This document shows, piece by piece, positions 45,740 through 53,862 of a stretch of 64,000 nucleotides of DNA. Where the stretch lies: NCBI RefSeq assembly GCF_004354555.1, contig NZ_PUFH01000005.1:124001-188000 (forward strand), written 5' to 3'. This DNA comes from Leuconostoc citreum. GTDB lineage: Bacteria; Bacillota; Bacilli; Lactobacillales; Lactobacillaceae. The translations under genes and the position numbers were made by a program. The notes beneath the pieces are model-generated. The model was not told the origin of the DNA and ran no database searches. It was given only the letters and a program-made list of their open reading frames with translations. Within the stretch, counting starts at the first letter, position 1; every line of letters begins with the position of its first letter.

Positions 45740-47083
45740 ATGGAAACCTCTCAAATTACTGAAACCATTAATATGGTCTCGGAAGAACACTTAGATATTC
45801 GTACGGTAACGATGGGTATCTCATTGTTAGATACAGTGGCAGGCACACCACAAGAAACTGCTAAAAATATCTATCATAAGATTACAACCTATGCGAAAAA
45901 TCTTGTTGCTGTGGCGCAACAAATCGAACGTGAATTCGGTATTCCCATTACAAATAAGCGAATTAGTGTAACCCCTATTGCGTTAATTGCGGGCAAAGCT
46001 ACACCAGATGACATGCTATATTATGCCCATGCTTTAGATGATGCAGCTAAGGCTGTGGGTGTTGATTTTATTGGTGGTTACTCAGCATTAGTACAAAAAG
46101 GTTTTGCTAATGGTGACTTAGCTTTAATTAAGTCAATGCCACGAGCATTAACAGAAACAGATCTTGTCATGTCTAGCGTGAATATCGGCTCTTCAAAAGC
46201 TGGTATTAACTTAGACGCAGTTAAGTTAATGGGTGAAACCATCAAAGCAATCACAGATAAATCAGACACGGCCAATGCAAAGTTAGTTGTCTTTGCTAAT
46301 GCAGTCGAAGATAATCCTTTCATGGCTGGTGCTTTTCACGGTGTTACTGAAGCAGATGTTGTCATTAACGTGGGTGTTTCAGGACCAGGTGTTGTTAAGC
46401 GGGCCCTTGAAAAAGTGAAAGGTGAACCAATCCAAATTGTTGCTGAAACAGTTAAAAAGACTGCATTCAAGATTACACGTGTGGGTCAAATGGTTGGGGC
46501 GTTAGCCGCTGAACGTTTAGGCGTTGAGTTTGGGATCGTTGATTTAAGTCTCGCACCCACACCTGCACGAGGTGATTCTGTGGCTGAAGTGCTAGAGGAA
46601 ATTGGCCTTGAAATGGTCGGCACTCATGGCACAACGGCTGCTTTGATGTTGCTTAATGACGCCGTTAAAAAGGGCGGTGTCATGGCATCGCAACGTGTGG
46701 GCGGTTTATCGGGTGCTTTCATACCTGTTTCAGAAGACGCAGGTATGATTGATGCTGTTGAGGCTGGTATTTTGTCATTAGCAAAATTAGAAGCTATGAC
46801 TTCAGTTTGCTCAGTAGGTCTAGATATGATTGCAGTACCAGGTGATACTGAGGCAACAACTATCTCGGCAATGATCGCTGATGAAGCGGCTATTGGCGTA
46901 CAAAATAATAAAACCACAGCTGTGCGTATTTTACCAACAAATGGCACTAAAGTAGGTGATATGGTTGATTACGGTGGGTTATTGGGTACAGCCCCTGTGA
47001 TGCCTGTTGTACCAAAGTCAAGTGCCGACTTTATCAATCGTGGTGGTCATATTCCAGCACCAATTCATTCATTTAAAAACTAA
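45740..47083 (+). CDS. PFL-like family protein UPF0210 (DUF711)
   Basis: A protein of about 447 residues of the UPF0210 family, which has a pyruvate-formate-lyase-like fold but no proven reaction. Recognisable parts are [19 protein letters not shown] at the start, [45 protein letters not shown] and PFLGGTAP-like [13 protein letters not shown] near the end. AAGGAG ends 5 bases before ATG 45740 but only 2 before ATG 45737, so the second ATG is preferred. It forms a pair with the ACT domain gene. Confidence 0.9.
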   Translation: METSQITETINMVSEEHLDIRTVTMGISLLDTVAGTPQETAKNIYHKITTYAKNLVAVAQQIEREFGIPITNKRISVTPIALIAGKATPDDMLYYAHALDDAAKAVGVDFIGGYSALVQKGFANGDLALIKSMPRALTETDLVMSSVNIGSSKAGINLDAVKLMGETIKAITDKSDTANAKLVVFANAVEDNPFMAGAFHGVTEADVVINVGVSGPGVVKRALEKVKGEPIQIVAETVKKTAFKITRVGQMVGALAAERLGVEFGIVDLSLAPTPARGDSVAEVLEEIGLEMVGTHGTTAALMLLNDAVKKGGVMASQRVGGLSGAFIPVSEDAGMIDAVEAGILSLAKLEAMTSVCSVGLDMIAVPGDTEATTISAMIADEAAIGVQNNKTTAVRILPTNGTKVGDMVDYGGLLGTAPVMPVVPKSSADFINRGGHIPAPIHSFKN

Positions 47084-47120
47084 AAAAAGCAATCTTATAA
47101 CTTAAGATTGCTTTTTTTAG
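47080..47120. terminator. Bidirectional terminator between the UPF0210 gene and the minus-strand gene
   Basis: An 18-bp perfect inverted repeat (47080-47097 with 47103-47120) with A-run and T-run flanks. The minus-strand stop codon is inside the right arm. Confidence 0.9.
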
Positions 47121-47560
47121 TGATTGATTGTCTTAGAAGAATGCACTGGGGCATCAATGTGCTGCTGTGTATTTGAGTTGATTTGATGTGCCATAAAACC
47201 GATATATGCTGCAAGGATAATGATAATTGTTGCTGCTAAAACACGGATAGGGTGATAAAAGAATAGCTTCATTGATGTGAGCAGAGATTTCTTGCTATCA
47301 TGTTGATCTTGACTTTCGGTAATTGCTGATGACAACGCATAGGCAAAACTATCGGCATCAACAACTCTTGGAGAAGATTCATAGGGTACAACAGCAATTT
47401 CCCTTGCTTGTGAAACTTTTAAAGTAGCAGCTTTGTTTTTAATATCGCGATTAGTAATGACATTTTTACCAAAGTTAATGAGCGTTTGGTGAATAATATG
47501 TTGTGCGTGTTGCAAATGATTTGCAACGTGTTGTAAGGGTGATTGTACAGGAATTTTCAT
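47117..47560 (-). CDS. Single-pass membrane protein of unknown function
   Basis: Not recognised. The 147-residue protein has a His/Gln-rich N-terminus (about 1-30), a basic cytoplasmic middle, one membrane helix at about residues 106-126 (IRVLAATIIIILAAYIGF) and a short outer tail rich in His, Gln and Asn. AAAGGAG is correctly placed before its ATG on the minus strand, supporting expression. It is the only minus-strand gene in this part of the window. Confidence 0.65.
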   Translation of the reverse strand: MKIPVQSPLQHVANHLQHAQHIIHQTLINFGKNVITNRDIKNKAATLKVSQAREIAVVPYESSPRVVDADSFAYALSSAITESQDQHDSKKSLLTSMKLFFYHPIRVLAATIIIILAAYIGFMAHQINSNTQQHIDAPVHSSKTINH

Positions 47561-47712
47561 AGTGCTGCTCCTTTAATCGATAAAATGATAAAAATATCTC
47601 TAATACAATATTATCTGAAAAATGTTGGCTTGTGACAATGTTTGACTGATTATAAACAAATTAACAGCTTCTTAATTATTTAATTTAGCAATAGGCGCGT
47701 ATAATGATAATT

Positions 47713-48618
47713 ATGGTAACTACGGAAGAAAAATTATATCGTGATTATTTACAATCAGAAAGACAATATTCAGCGTTAACTTTAAAAGCATATTTATCTG
47801 ACATTGATGAATTTGTCGCTTTTTTAGAACGTAATGGTGGTTTTCAAACATTTAAAACTGTCCAGACTTTAGATGTTCGTGTTTATTTAAATGATTTGTA
47901 TGAACGTCATTTGGCTAGAACATCAATCGCTCGGAAAATTAGTAGTTTACGTATGTTTTATCAATTTTTGATTGCTAATCATTTTGCTACGGATAACCCT
48001 TTTGAAAATGTTGCTCTGCGTAAACACCAAAATCATTTGCCAGAATTCTTCTATGAAACTGAGATGCAAGTGCTATTCGAAATAGCCTATGACCAAAAAG
48101 ACCCATTATGGCAACGTAATGCAGCTTTACTAGAATGTCTTTATGCCACGGGGGCACGTGTCGCTGAAATCGCAACATTAACATTGTCGCAAATAGACTT
48201 TCAGCAAAGACTCATTCTAATACACGGTAAAGGCAATAAGGATCGATATGTGCCTTTTGGTCATTACGCGCAAAAAGCCATGCAACAATACATTGCTCAG
48301 TTGCGACCAGAATTGGTCGCAAACTGTCCAGAAAACACAGTTGTTTTTGTTAATCATCGAGGCCAGCCAATTACAGCAGCAGGCATTACCTATATTTTGA
48401 ATACCCTTATGAATCGCTCAACACTTACGGGAAAGATTCATCCACATATGTTGCGACATACTTTTGCAACCCACTTACTGAATAATGGTGCTGATATGAG
48501 AACAGTACAAGAACTTTTGGGACATGTTAATCTATCCACAACGCAGATGTACACACACGTTACTCGAGAAAGCTTACAAAAAAATTATCAAAGTTTTTTT
48601 CCTCGGGCAAAAAAGTAG
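47713..48618 (+). CDS. XerC/XerD-type tyrosine recombinase
   Basis: Xer recombinases resolve chromosome dimers at dif during division. The protein of about 301 residues has an N-terminal SAM-like core-binding domain (residues about 1-85, with SALTLKAYLSDIDEF and ARKISSLRMFYQFL) and the catalytic domain with ATGARVAEIATL (first Arg near 148), HGKGNKDRYVPF (Lys), HPHMLRHTFATHLL (HxxR), LGHVNLSTTQMYTHV (His and the Tyr nucleophile). XerC versus XerD is not settled by sequence here. A TATAAT at 47700-47705 would place the start at about 47713; ATG 47704 overlaps that box, so 47713 is preferred and the mRNA may be leaderless. Confidence 0.88.
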   Translation: MVTTEEKLYRDYLQSERQYSALTLKAYLSDIDEFVAFLERNGGFQTFKTVQTLDVRVYLNDLYERHLARTSIARKISSLRMFYQFLIANHFATDNPFENVALRKHQNHLPEFFYETEMQVLFEIAYDQKDPLWQRNAALLECLYATGARVAEIATLTLSQIDFQQRLILIHGKGNKDRYVPFGHYAQKAMQQYIAQLRPELVANCPENTVVFVNHRGQPITAAGITYILNTLMNRSTLTGKIHPHMLRHTFATHLLNNGADMRTVQELLGHVNLSTTQMYTHVTRESLQKNYQSFFPRAKK

Positions 48619-48660
48619 GCAGTAAACGCTTAACAATAATCACACTTTTGGAAAAAAATT

Positions 48661-48669
48661 TGGTAGAAT
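48661..48669 (+). promoter_or_regulatory. Extended -10 promoter of the epimerase-like gene
   Basis: TGG plus TAGAAT (48664-48669) ends 9 bases before the ATG at 48679. The transcript would have at most a few untranslated bases, and no ribosome binding site is visible. Confidence 0.45.
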
Positions 48670-48678
48670 AAAGATATT

Positions 48679-49557
48679 ATGATTATACTAGAAAACAATG
48701 ATTTAAAAGTTAAAATTAACGAAGATGGTGCTGAATTAACTAGTGTTTGGCATAAGCAAGCCGAGCTTGAGTATATTTGGGTCGGGGATCCGAAGTATTG
48801 GGGTCGTCACGCCTCCAATTTATTCCCAATCGTTGGTCGTTTAAGAGGCGATCAGTTCAAGGTAGCTGGCGAAACTTATTTTATGAATCAACATGGTTTT
48901 GCTCGGAACACAACCTTTGACGTGATAGATCAAAGTGATAATCACGCAATATTCCGCATACATGATACCGACTCAACGCATCGCGTGTATCCCTTTAAGT
49001 TCCAACTAGATATTAGTTATGAGCTAACAAGTGATAATGAACTCAAAATAGCTTACTTTGTGACGAATACAGATACTGAAGAATCATTGTTCTTTAGTGT
49101 TGGAGGTCATCCAGCATTTAATTTACCAATGGATGGTGGTAAGTTTTCGGACTATTATGTTTCAATTGAGCCGGAAAAAATTTATGATCGTATTCGTTTG
49201 ACTGGACCCTATTCTAATCCTAATACACCAACACCATTTAATGCTAATATTCCGTTGCGTCTGCGTCAAGAAGATTATCATGATGATGCGATTATACTAA
49301 AGTTGGATCGTCAAAAAACATCCTTTTTGTTAGCACGTTTAGCCAATCAGCATGGTTTACGAATGACGGTTGACAATGCGCAATTCCTTGGCATTTGGAC
49401 ACCAGCTGGGAAAGAAGCGCCTTTTATCGCCCTAGAACCATGGTGGGGAATTGCTGACACAGTTGATTCAACGGGTAATTTTAAAGAAAAGTTTGGTGTG
49501 AATGTTTTAGCTGCCGGGGATAGCTTTAATGGCACTTATAGTTTGCATTTTTTCTAA
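48679..49557 (+). CDS. Aldose 1-epimerase family protein (YihR/LacX-like)
   Basis: A 292-residue protein with the galactose-mutarotase beta-sandwich. Visible motifs are NFLPIVGRLRGDQF-like NLFPIVGRLRGDQF near residue 48, MNQHGFARNTTF near residue 73, SVGGHPAFNLP near residue 150 with the family His, and an ALEPWWGIADT segment near residue 250 with the conserved Glu-Pro-Trp. It may interconvert anomers of aldoses or of phosphosugars. Monocistronic, closed by a very strong terminator. Confidence 0.88.
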   Translation: MIILENNDLKVKINEDGAELTSVWHKQAELEYIWVGDPKYWGRHASNLFPIVGRLRGDQFKVAGETYFMNQHGFARNTTFDVIDQSDNHAIFRIHDTDSTHRVYPFKFQLDISYELTSDNELKIAYFVTNTDTEESLFFSVGGHPAFNLPMDGGKFSDYYVSIEPEKIYDRIRLTGPYSNPNTPTPFNANIPLRLRQEDYHDDAIILKLDRQKTSFLLARLANQHGLRMTVDNAQFLGIWTPAGKEAPFIALEPWWGIADTVDSTGNFKEKFGVNVLAAGDSFNGTYSLHFF

Positions 49558-49615
49558 ATAATGCTTCGAACGCCCAAAATATTAAAACGTATGACCGTTT
49601 AAATGATGGCAGTAC

Positions 49616-49670
49616 AAAAAAGTCATTTGGCATAACTTACGACTGGCAAGTTATACCAAATGACTTTTTT
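49616..49670 (+). terminator. Long terminator after the epimerase-like gene
   Basis: A 15-bp stem (49616-49630 with 49656-49670), then ATAACTT/AAGTTAT (49632-49638 with 49648-49654), ending in a T-run; only one mismatch interrupts it. Confidence 0.92.
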
Positions 49671-49697
49671 AACAAGACAATTATTGGATATTTTAAC

Positions 49698-49737
49698 TGA
49701 ACACGTTGCCGTTTCGGTGTTCAAAAACAAACGGAGA
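49698..49737 (+). promoter_or_regulatory. H-type pseudoknot leader of pnuC, candidate NAD-related riboswitch
   Basis: Stem 1 is TGAACAC/GTGTTCA (49698-49704 with 49717-49723). Six loop bases, CCGTTT (49709-49714), are perfectly complementary to AAACGG (49729-49734), which contains the start of the pnuC ribosome binding site ACGGAGA. The connecting loops are 4, 2 and 5 bases, the last one A-rich, as in true H-type pseudoknots. Folding would hide the binding site. The NAD+-II (pnuC motif) riboswitch of Lactobacillales is a known pseudoknot in front of pnuC; membership here is inference. Confidence 0.6.
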
Positions 49738-49742
49738 AAATC

Positions 49743-50462
49743 ATGTTTCATATATTAAAAAGACTCAACCAATCTTGGTTATTTGATGCACTTGGTGTTG
49801 TCACTGTGCTTATTGCAGCTTATTTCTCGGGTTACTTGTTTTCAAATTTACAACAGGTACCATTGTTTAGGCTACATGCCTGGGCCAGATATATACCTTT
49901 TGGTATGATATCCGTCATATCATCTAGTTTTTCAATTTTATCAACTCGTTTGACCGCGCGGTTAAATAAGTTTGGAAATATATTGGGAACTTTTAATACA
50001 GTGCTTTCAGGCATAATAGATTTTTTGCTTGGTAACAATGGTGCCATACTAACTTACCCAGTATCCTTTATTATCAATGCTGCAGCAGTTCGTGGCTGGC
50101 ATTATTATGGTGATAATCAGGTTAATCGTGCAAAAGATTTTAAGAAATGGTTGCCGTTGATTATCTTAATGGCCATACTATTAAGTGTCACGTTAAACTA
50201 TTTAGCTTTTCAAAATACCGGCCCATTGTTTTGGTTAGCCAGTGCAGTGTTTAGTTTATCGTTAATTCCAAACCTATTAAACGTATTCAAAATTGAAGAT
50301 CAATGGCTATTTTGGATTGTCTATAATTTTGTTCAACTGGCAAAAGCTGTAACGCAAGGTAACTTTGCTAATGTTGGCAAGTATTTATACTATATTGTGA
50401 ATAGCGCTGTGGCATATCCTATTTGGCGAGCAAAGCGCCGATTTGTTAAAAAAACTATCTAG
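49743..50462 (+). CDS. pnuC: Nicotinamide riboside transporter PnuC
   Basis: PnuC moves nicotinamide riboside (or nicotinamide mononucleotide) through the membrane for NAD salvage. The 239-residue protein has about seven predicted helices, with the family features NKFGNILGTFNTVLSGIIDF near residue 77, the tryptophan/tyrosine-rich YPVSFIINAAAVRGWHYY segment near residue 105, and QWLFWIVYNFVQLAKAVTQG near residue 185. The binding site GGAGA is inside the leader pseudoknot. Monocistronic between two terminators. Confidence 0.92.
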   Translation: MFHILKRLNQSWLFDALGVVTVLIAAYFSGYLFSNLQQVPLFRLHAWARYIPFGMISVISSSFSILSTRLTARLNKFGNILGTFNTVLSGIIDFLLGNNGAILTYPVSFIINAAAVRGWHYYGDNQVNRAKDFKKWLPLIILMAILLSVTLNYLAFQNTGPLFWLASAVFSLSLIPNLLNVFKIEDQWLFWIVYNFVQLAKAVTQGNFANVGKYLYYIVNSAVAYPIWRAKRRFVKKTI

Positions 50463-50475
50463 AGATAGTTTTTTT
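50448..50475 (+). terminator. Terminator overlapping the pnuC stop codon
   Basis: AAAAAAACTATCT (50448-50460) and AGATAGTTTTTTT (50463-50475); the TAG stop is in the hairpin tip. Confidence 0.85.
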
Positions 50476-50492
50476 ATTGCATAAAATCATTA

Positions 50493-50521
50493 TTGGCGAT
50501 AATGGTATTGCGTGGTAAAAT
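50493..50521 (+). promoter_or_regulatory. Promoter of the folate operon
   Basis: TTGGCG (50493-50498), 17 bases, TAAAAT (50516-50521) with a TGG extension. The leader to folB is only about 23 bases, too short for a tetrahydrofolate riboswitch. Confidence 0.65.
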
Positions 50522-50550
50522 AAACAAAGTACTTGTTACGGAGGCGAACA

Positions 50551-50937
50551 ATGGGGATGATTAAACTACCAAATATGCGGTTTTATACGTATAACGGTGT
50601 ATTTGATGAAGAAAAAAAGCTTGGCCAGCAGATTTCAGTGGATGTCGTCATTCACTATCCGATAGAAACAGCAGTGAGAGATGATGATTTGAACACAACG
50701 ATTTCTTATGTTGATATTTATGAGCTTGTCAAAGATGTTACAACTCAGCAGTCTTTTAATTTAATGGAAAGTTTGGCAAATGCGATTTTAATGGCATTAT
50801 TAAAGCAGTGGCACCAGGTAGAAGGCATCGATGTCGCAATCAGCAAAGATTATATTCCGTTAGCTGGCATTTATGATCCATTTATTATAAGCGTCAGTGG
50901 CACACCTGCTGACTTAGCTAAGTGGTGTGATCAATGA
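50551..50937 (+). CDS. folB: Dihydroneopterin aldolase
   Basis: FolB cleaves dihydroneopterin to hydroxymethyl-dihydropterin. The protein of about 128 residues has NMRFYTYNGVFDEEKKLGQ near the start (with the catalytic-type Glu), SVDVVIHYP, TISYVDIYELV, and FNLMESLANAI near residue 72, and a C-terminal KDYIPLAGIYD. GGAGG fits ATG 50551; an in-frame TTG at 50533 precedes the binding site. First gene of the operon folB-folK-folE-folC-xtp-folP, overlapping folK by 4 bases. Confidence 0.93.
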   Translation: MGMIKLPNMRFYTYNGVFDEEKKLGQQISVDVVIHYPIETAVRDDDLNTTISYVDIYELVKDVTTQQSFNLMESLANAILMALLKQWHQVEGIDVAISKDYIPLAGIYDPFIISVSGTPADLAKWCDQ

Positions 50938-51434
50938 CAGAAGCCTATTTAAGTCTTGGTTCAAATATCGGTAATCGTCTAAGCAATATACAGACGGCAG
51001 TTGATTTGTTAAGTCAGACGGCAGGGACGACAATTTGTGCTGTATCACAAGTTTATGAAACACAGCCCGTCGGTGGTGTACCACAAGATGATTTTTATAA
51101 TGTCGCTTTACGCATCCAAACAGCGCAATCAGCTTTGCTTTTATTAGATATGTTACATGATATTGAACAAAGTCTGAAGCGGGTGCGTCATGTGCACTGG
51201 GGACCACGCACAATTGATCTCGATATTTTAGTATTTGGTAATGAAGTATGGTCAAATGACATATTAACCATACCGCACCGTGAAATGGCAAACCGTCGTT
51301 TTGTTTTAGAGCCACTATTAGATGTGGTCACAAATAATCGACGGCAAGAAGTTGAACGTTTATTAGCTAGCACAACAGACACAAATTGGGTGCGTGTTGT
51401 GACTGGTTCGAAGGTAGAAAATGAAAACATTTAA
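50934..51434 (+). CDS. folK: 2-amino-4-hydroxy-6-hydroxymethyldihydropteridine pyrophosphokinase
   Basis: FolK transfers pyrophosphate from ATP to hydroxymethyl-dihydropterin. The 166-residue protein starts AYLSLGSNIGNRLSN, then has VYETQPVGGVPQDDFYNVALRI, a MLHDIEQSLKRVRHVHWGPRTIDLDIL segment (GPRTIDLDIL with the metal-binding Asp pair near residue 95) and TIPHREMANRRFVLEPL. All HPPK signatures are intact. Overlaps folB and folE. Confidence 0.95.
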   Translation: MTEAYLSLGSNIGNRLSNIQTAVDLLSQTAGTTICAVSQVYETQPVGGVPQDDFYNVALRIQTAQSALLLLDMLHDIEQSLKRVRHVHWGPRTIDLDILVFGNEVWSNDILTIPHREMANRRFVLEPLLDVVTNNRRQEVERLLASTTDTNWVRVVTGSKVENENI

Positions 51435-51996
51435 TCAAGAACAAACTGAAACCCTCGTGCAGGGCGTCAAATATTTATTAACAGCAGTTGGCGATGATCC
51501 AGAGCGTACGGGTTTGCTGGAAACACCAGAACGTGTTATCAAAGCACATGCTGAGATTTATGCGCATACCGGTGAAACAACATTTAAGGATTATAAGCTG
51601 TTTGACACAACAGATGATGCAGACATGGTAATTGTTGAAGATATACCGTTCTATGCGATGTGTGAACATCATCTATTACCTTTTTTTGGTACAATTGATG
51701 TTGCGTATGTCCCAGATGGTGAGGTTATCGGACTGAGTAAGATACCTCGCTTGGTTGATTGGGCTAGTCGACGTCCAAGTGTGCAAGAAAATTTAACGGC
51801 TTTGATTGCAGATCAAATGCAGCGTATTGTCCACCCTAAGGGTTTAGTGGTAAATGTGACTGCGCGACACATGTGTATGGAAATGCGTGGTATTAATCGA
51901 CCAGGGACGCAAACAAACACGACAATTCATCGTGGCTTACTTCAAACAGATACCTTTTTGAAAGATAGCTTTTCTCGTAGAGTGCGTGGGCATTAA
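51421..51996 (+). CDS. folE: GTP cyclohydrolase I
   Basis: FolE opens GTP to dihydroneopterin triphosphate, the entry to folate. The 191-residue type IA enzyme has GDDPERTGLLETPERV near residue 25, FYAMCEHHLLPFFG near residue 80 (zinc Cys and catalytic His), GLSKIPRLVDWASRRPSVQENLT and MRGINRPGTQTNT near residue 160. It overlaps folK by 14 bases and precedes folC by 2 bases. Confidence 0.96.
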   Translation: MKTFNQEQTETLVQGVKYLLTAVGDDPERTGLLETPERVIKAHAEIYAHTGETTFKDYKLFDTTDDADMVIVEDIPFYAMCEHHLLPFFGTIDVAYVPDGEVIGLSKIPRLVDWASRRPSVQENLTALIADQMQRIVHPKGLVVNVTARHMCMEMRGINRPGTQTNTTIHRGLLQTDTFLKDSFSRRVRGH

Positions 51997-51998
51997 TC

Positions 51999-53270
51999 AT
52001 GTCATACGAGATAATACAACAGCAACTAGATAAAAGTTGGCGGCTTTTTGATTCAGAACGAATTAATTTCTTATGTGAAGTGATGACTTGGTTATCACAT
52101 CCTGATAAGGATATACGCATCATCCAGATTGCTGGAACTAACGGCAAAGGATCGACTGGTGCGATGCTACGCGAAATTATTTTAGCTAGCGGTGAAACAG
52201 TCGGTCATTTTACTAGTCCAGCTGTTTTTAATGATTGTGAACAAATCTGGTTGAATGGGAATTTTGTTTCTCAAGAAGCGTGGGTAACAGCTTATGAAGA
52301 CCTTAATCATCAATTAACGCAACATAATTTGACGATTGCAAATTTGTCTTATTTTGAAGTGTGGACCATCGTTGCTTTACTAATTTTTCGACAAAATAAG
52401 GTGACTTATGCCATTATCGAAGCGGGCTTGGGTGGCAGAGATGATGCAACGCACATGATTTCGTACGGGGATATTGTTGCTTATACTGAAATTGGATTGG
52501 ATCATCAAAATATCCTTGGTCATAACATTGAATCAATTGCACAGAATAAAGCTGATTTAATCACAGGTGGCACGTTAGTTGTGAGTGATTTAGAACAAGT
52601 GTCAGCAGTTACCAAAATATTAAAACGAACGGCTAAACGTGAAGGGGCACATTGGTTTGAACAACATGATACGATTAGCATCCAATCTGAGACAGTCAAT
52701 GGCCTATGTCTTGTGATTAACCAGCAACGATATCAACTTGGATTAAATGGGGCATTTCAGCGACGAAATGCCGCTGTCGTTTGGCAAGTTTTATCGGCAC
52801 TAGAATTACGTTATCAGGTTTCGTTTAATATTGCAGCTAGACAAAAAGGATTAGCAAATTCTTTTATGGTCGGTCGCATGCAAGTCGATACGACAAACCG
52901 ACTAGTTTGGGATGGGGCACATAATATTGACGCCGTTCGTGCCCTGCTTGAAACTGTTAAGGTATGGCAATTATCAACACGCCCAATTTTGATACTGGGT
53001 GTACTGTCTGATAAAAACTATGATGATATGTTAGCATATTTGTTACCAGTTTTCTCTGAGATAATAGCAGTTACCCCTGATAATCCGCGTGCACTAGCAG
53101 CAGAAGATTTAGCTGATAGCATAAAAAAATTAGCGCCGAATATGATTGTTACGCCAGTTGCAAGCCAAGAAGCATTAGCTCTAGCACAACAAAAGCAAGG
53201 AAAAAATCAGTATATTATGATTACTGGGTCATTTTATACATTACGTTCAGTGGGGGAACACTATGCTTAA
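51999..53270 (+). CDS. folC: Folylpolyglutamate synthase / dihydrofolate synthase (folC2-like)
   Basis: A complete 423-residue FolC: P-loop GTNGKGSTGAML near residue 48, GHFTSPAV, the EAGLGGRDDATH region near residue 145, ALDHQN-like GLDHQNILG, DGAHNIDAV near residue 307 and MITGSFYTL at the end. It joins dihydropteroate with glutamate and extends the tail. The operon position suggests it supplies dihydrofolate synthase activity, leaving the other paralogue (1-1106) perhaps for polyglutamylation; that split is inference. Overlaps the xtp gene by 8 bases. Confidence 0.93.
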   Translation: MSYEIIQQQLDKSWRLFDSERINFLCEVMTWLSHPDKDIRIIQIAGTNGKGSTGAMLREIILASGETVGHFTSPAVFNDCEQIWLNGNFVSQEAWVTAYEDLNHQLTQHNLTIANLSYFEVWTIVALLIFRQNKVTYAIIEAGLGGRDDATHMISYGDIVAYTEIGLDHQNILGHNIESIAQNKADLITGGTLVVSDLEQVSAVTKILKRTAKREGAHWFEQHDTISIQSETVNGLCLVINQQRYQLGLNGAFQRRNAAVVWQVLSALELRYQVSFNIAARQKGLANSFMVGRMQVDTTNRLVWDGAHNIDAVRALLETVKVWQLSTRPILILGVLSDKNYDDMLAYLLPVFSEIIAVTPDNPRALAAEDLADSIKKLAPNMIVTPVASQEALALAQQKQGKNQYIMITGSFYTLRSVGEHYA

Positions 53271-53862
53271 AAAAATGGTTGTTGCGTCAAATAATTCAGC
53301 AAAAACAAGAGAAATTCAGCGTGTTTTTGCTGAATTTGGTATTCAAGTGATAAACTATCGTGAGTTAATTTCGGAAAAAATTTTTCCGACTGAAACAGCA
53401 ACGGATCAATACCAAAATGCGCTTGCAAAGGCACAATTTATTCGTCAGTTCTTACCAGATTCTGCCATTTTAGCAGATGATACAGCTGCTTATTTTAAGG
53501 CTTTTCCAAATAGATTTGGTTTGACGATTGCCCGAGAACTGAAGTCGCTAGGGTTAAAAACAATCCGTGAAGAAGATGCATATTTATTAAGTTTGTACCA
53601 TGATAATATGGATCGACATGCTTATTTAGAAGCGCTATTCGTCTTAGTCATGCCTGATGGGAGCGTTTATCATAGTATCGGACGTGGTGGTGTAACACTG
53701 GCGCAATCTGAACGTGGGGCATATTCAGTCGGTTTTGATACACTTTTTGAGTCTGAAAATGGGAAAACTTTTGCAGAAATGCAGATGTCAGAACGTGTCA
53801 ATTACTCACACCGTGGTCGTGCAGCAAAAATGTTATTGGAGAAAATAGCCAATGAAGATTGA
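53263..53862 (+). CDS. HAM1/RdgB-family nucleoside triphosphate pyrophosphatase in the folate operon
   Basis: A 199-residue Ham1-type protein: VVASNNSAKTREIQRVF at the N-terminus (family SxNxxKxxE), YQNALAKAQF, ILADDTAAYFKAFPN where canonical RdgB has a DDSGL motif, GFDTLFE in place of the GYDPIF motif, and MSERVNYSHRGRA (the SHR motif) near the end. Canonical members hydrolyse ITP/XTP. In folate operons of lactobacilli the same position holds the gene called xtp3, and a role in removing pyrophosphate from dihydroneopterin triphosphate has been considered; here that is inference from context. Confidence 0.85.
   Translation: MLKKMVVASNNSAKTREIQRVFAEFGIQVINYRELISEKIFPTETATDQYQNALAKAQFIRQFLPDSAILADDTAAYFKAFPNRFGLTIARELKSLGLKTIREEDAYLLSLYHDNMDRHAYLEALFVLVMPDGSVYHSIGRGGVTLAQSERGAYSVGFDTLFESENGKTFAEMQMSERVNYSHRGRAAKMLLEKIANED

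Noticed and set aside
50522-50550. Tetrahydrofolate riboswitch in front of the folate operon
   Set aside because: The leader from the predicted start to folB is only about 23 bases.
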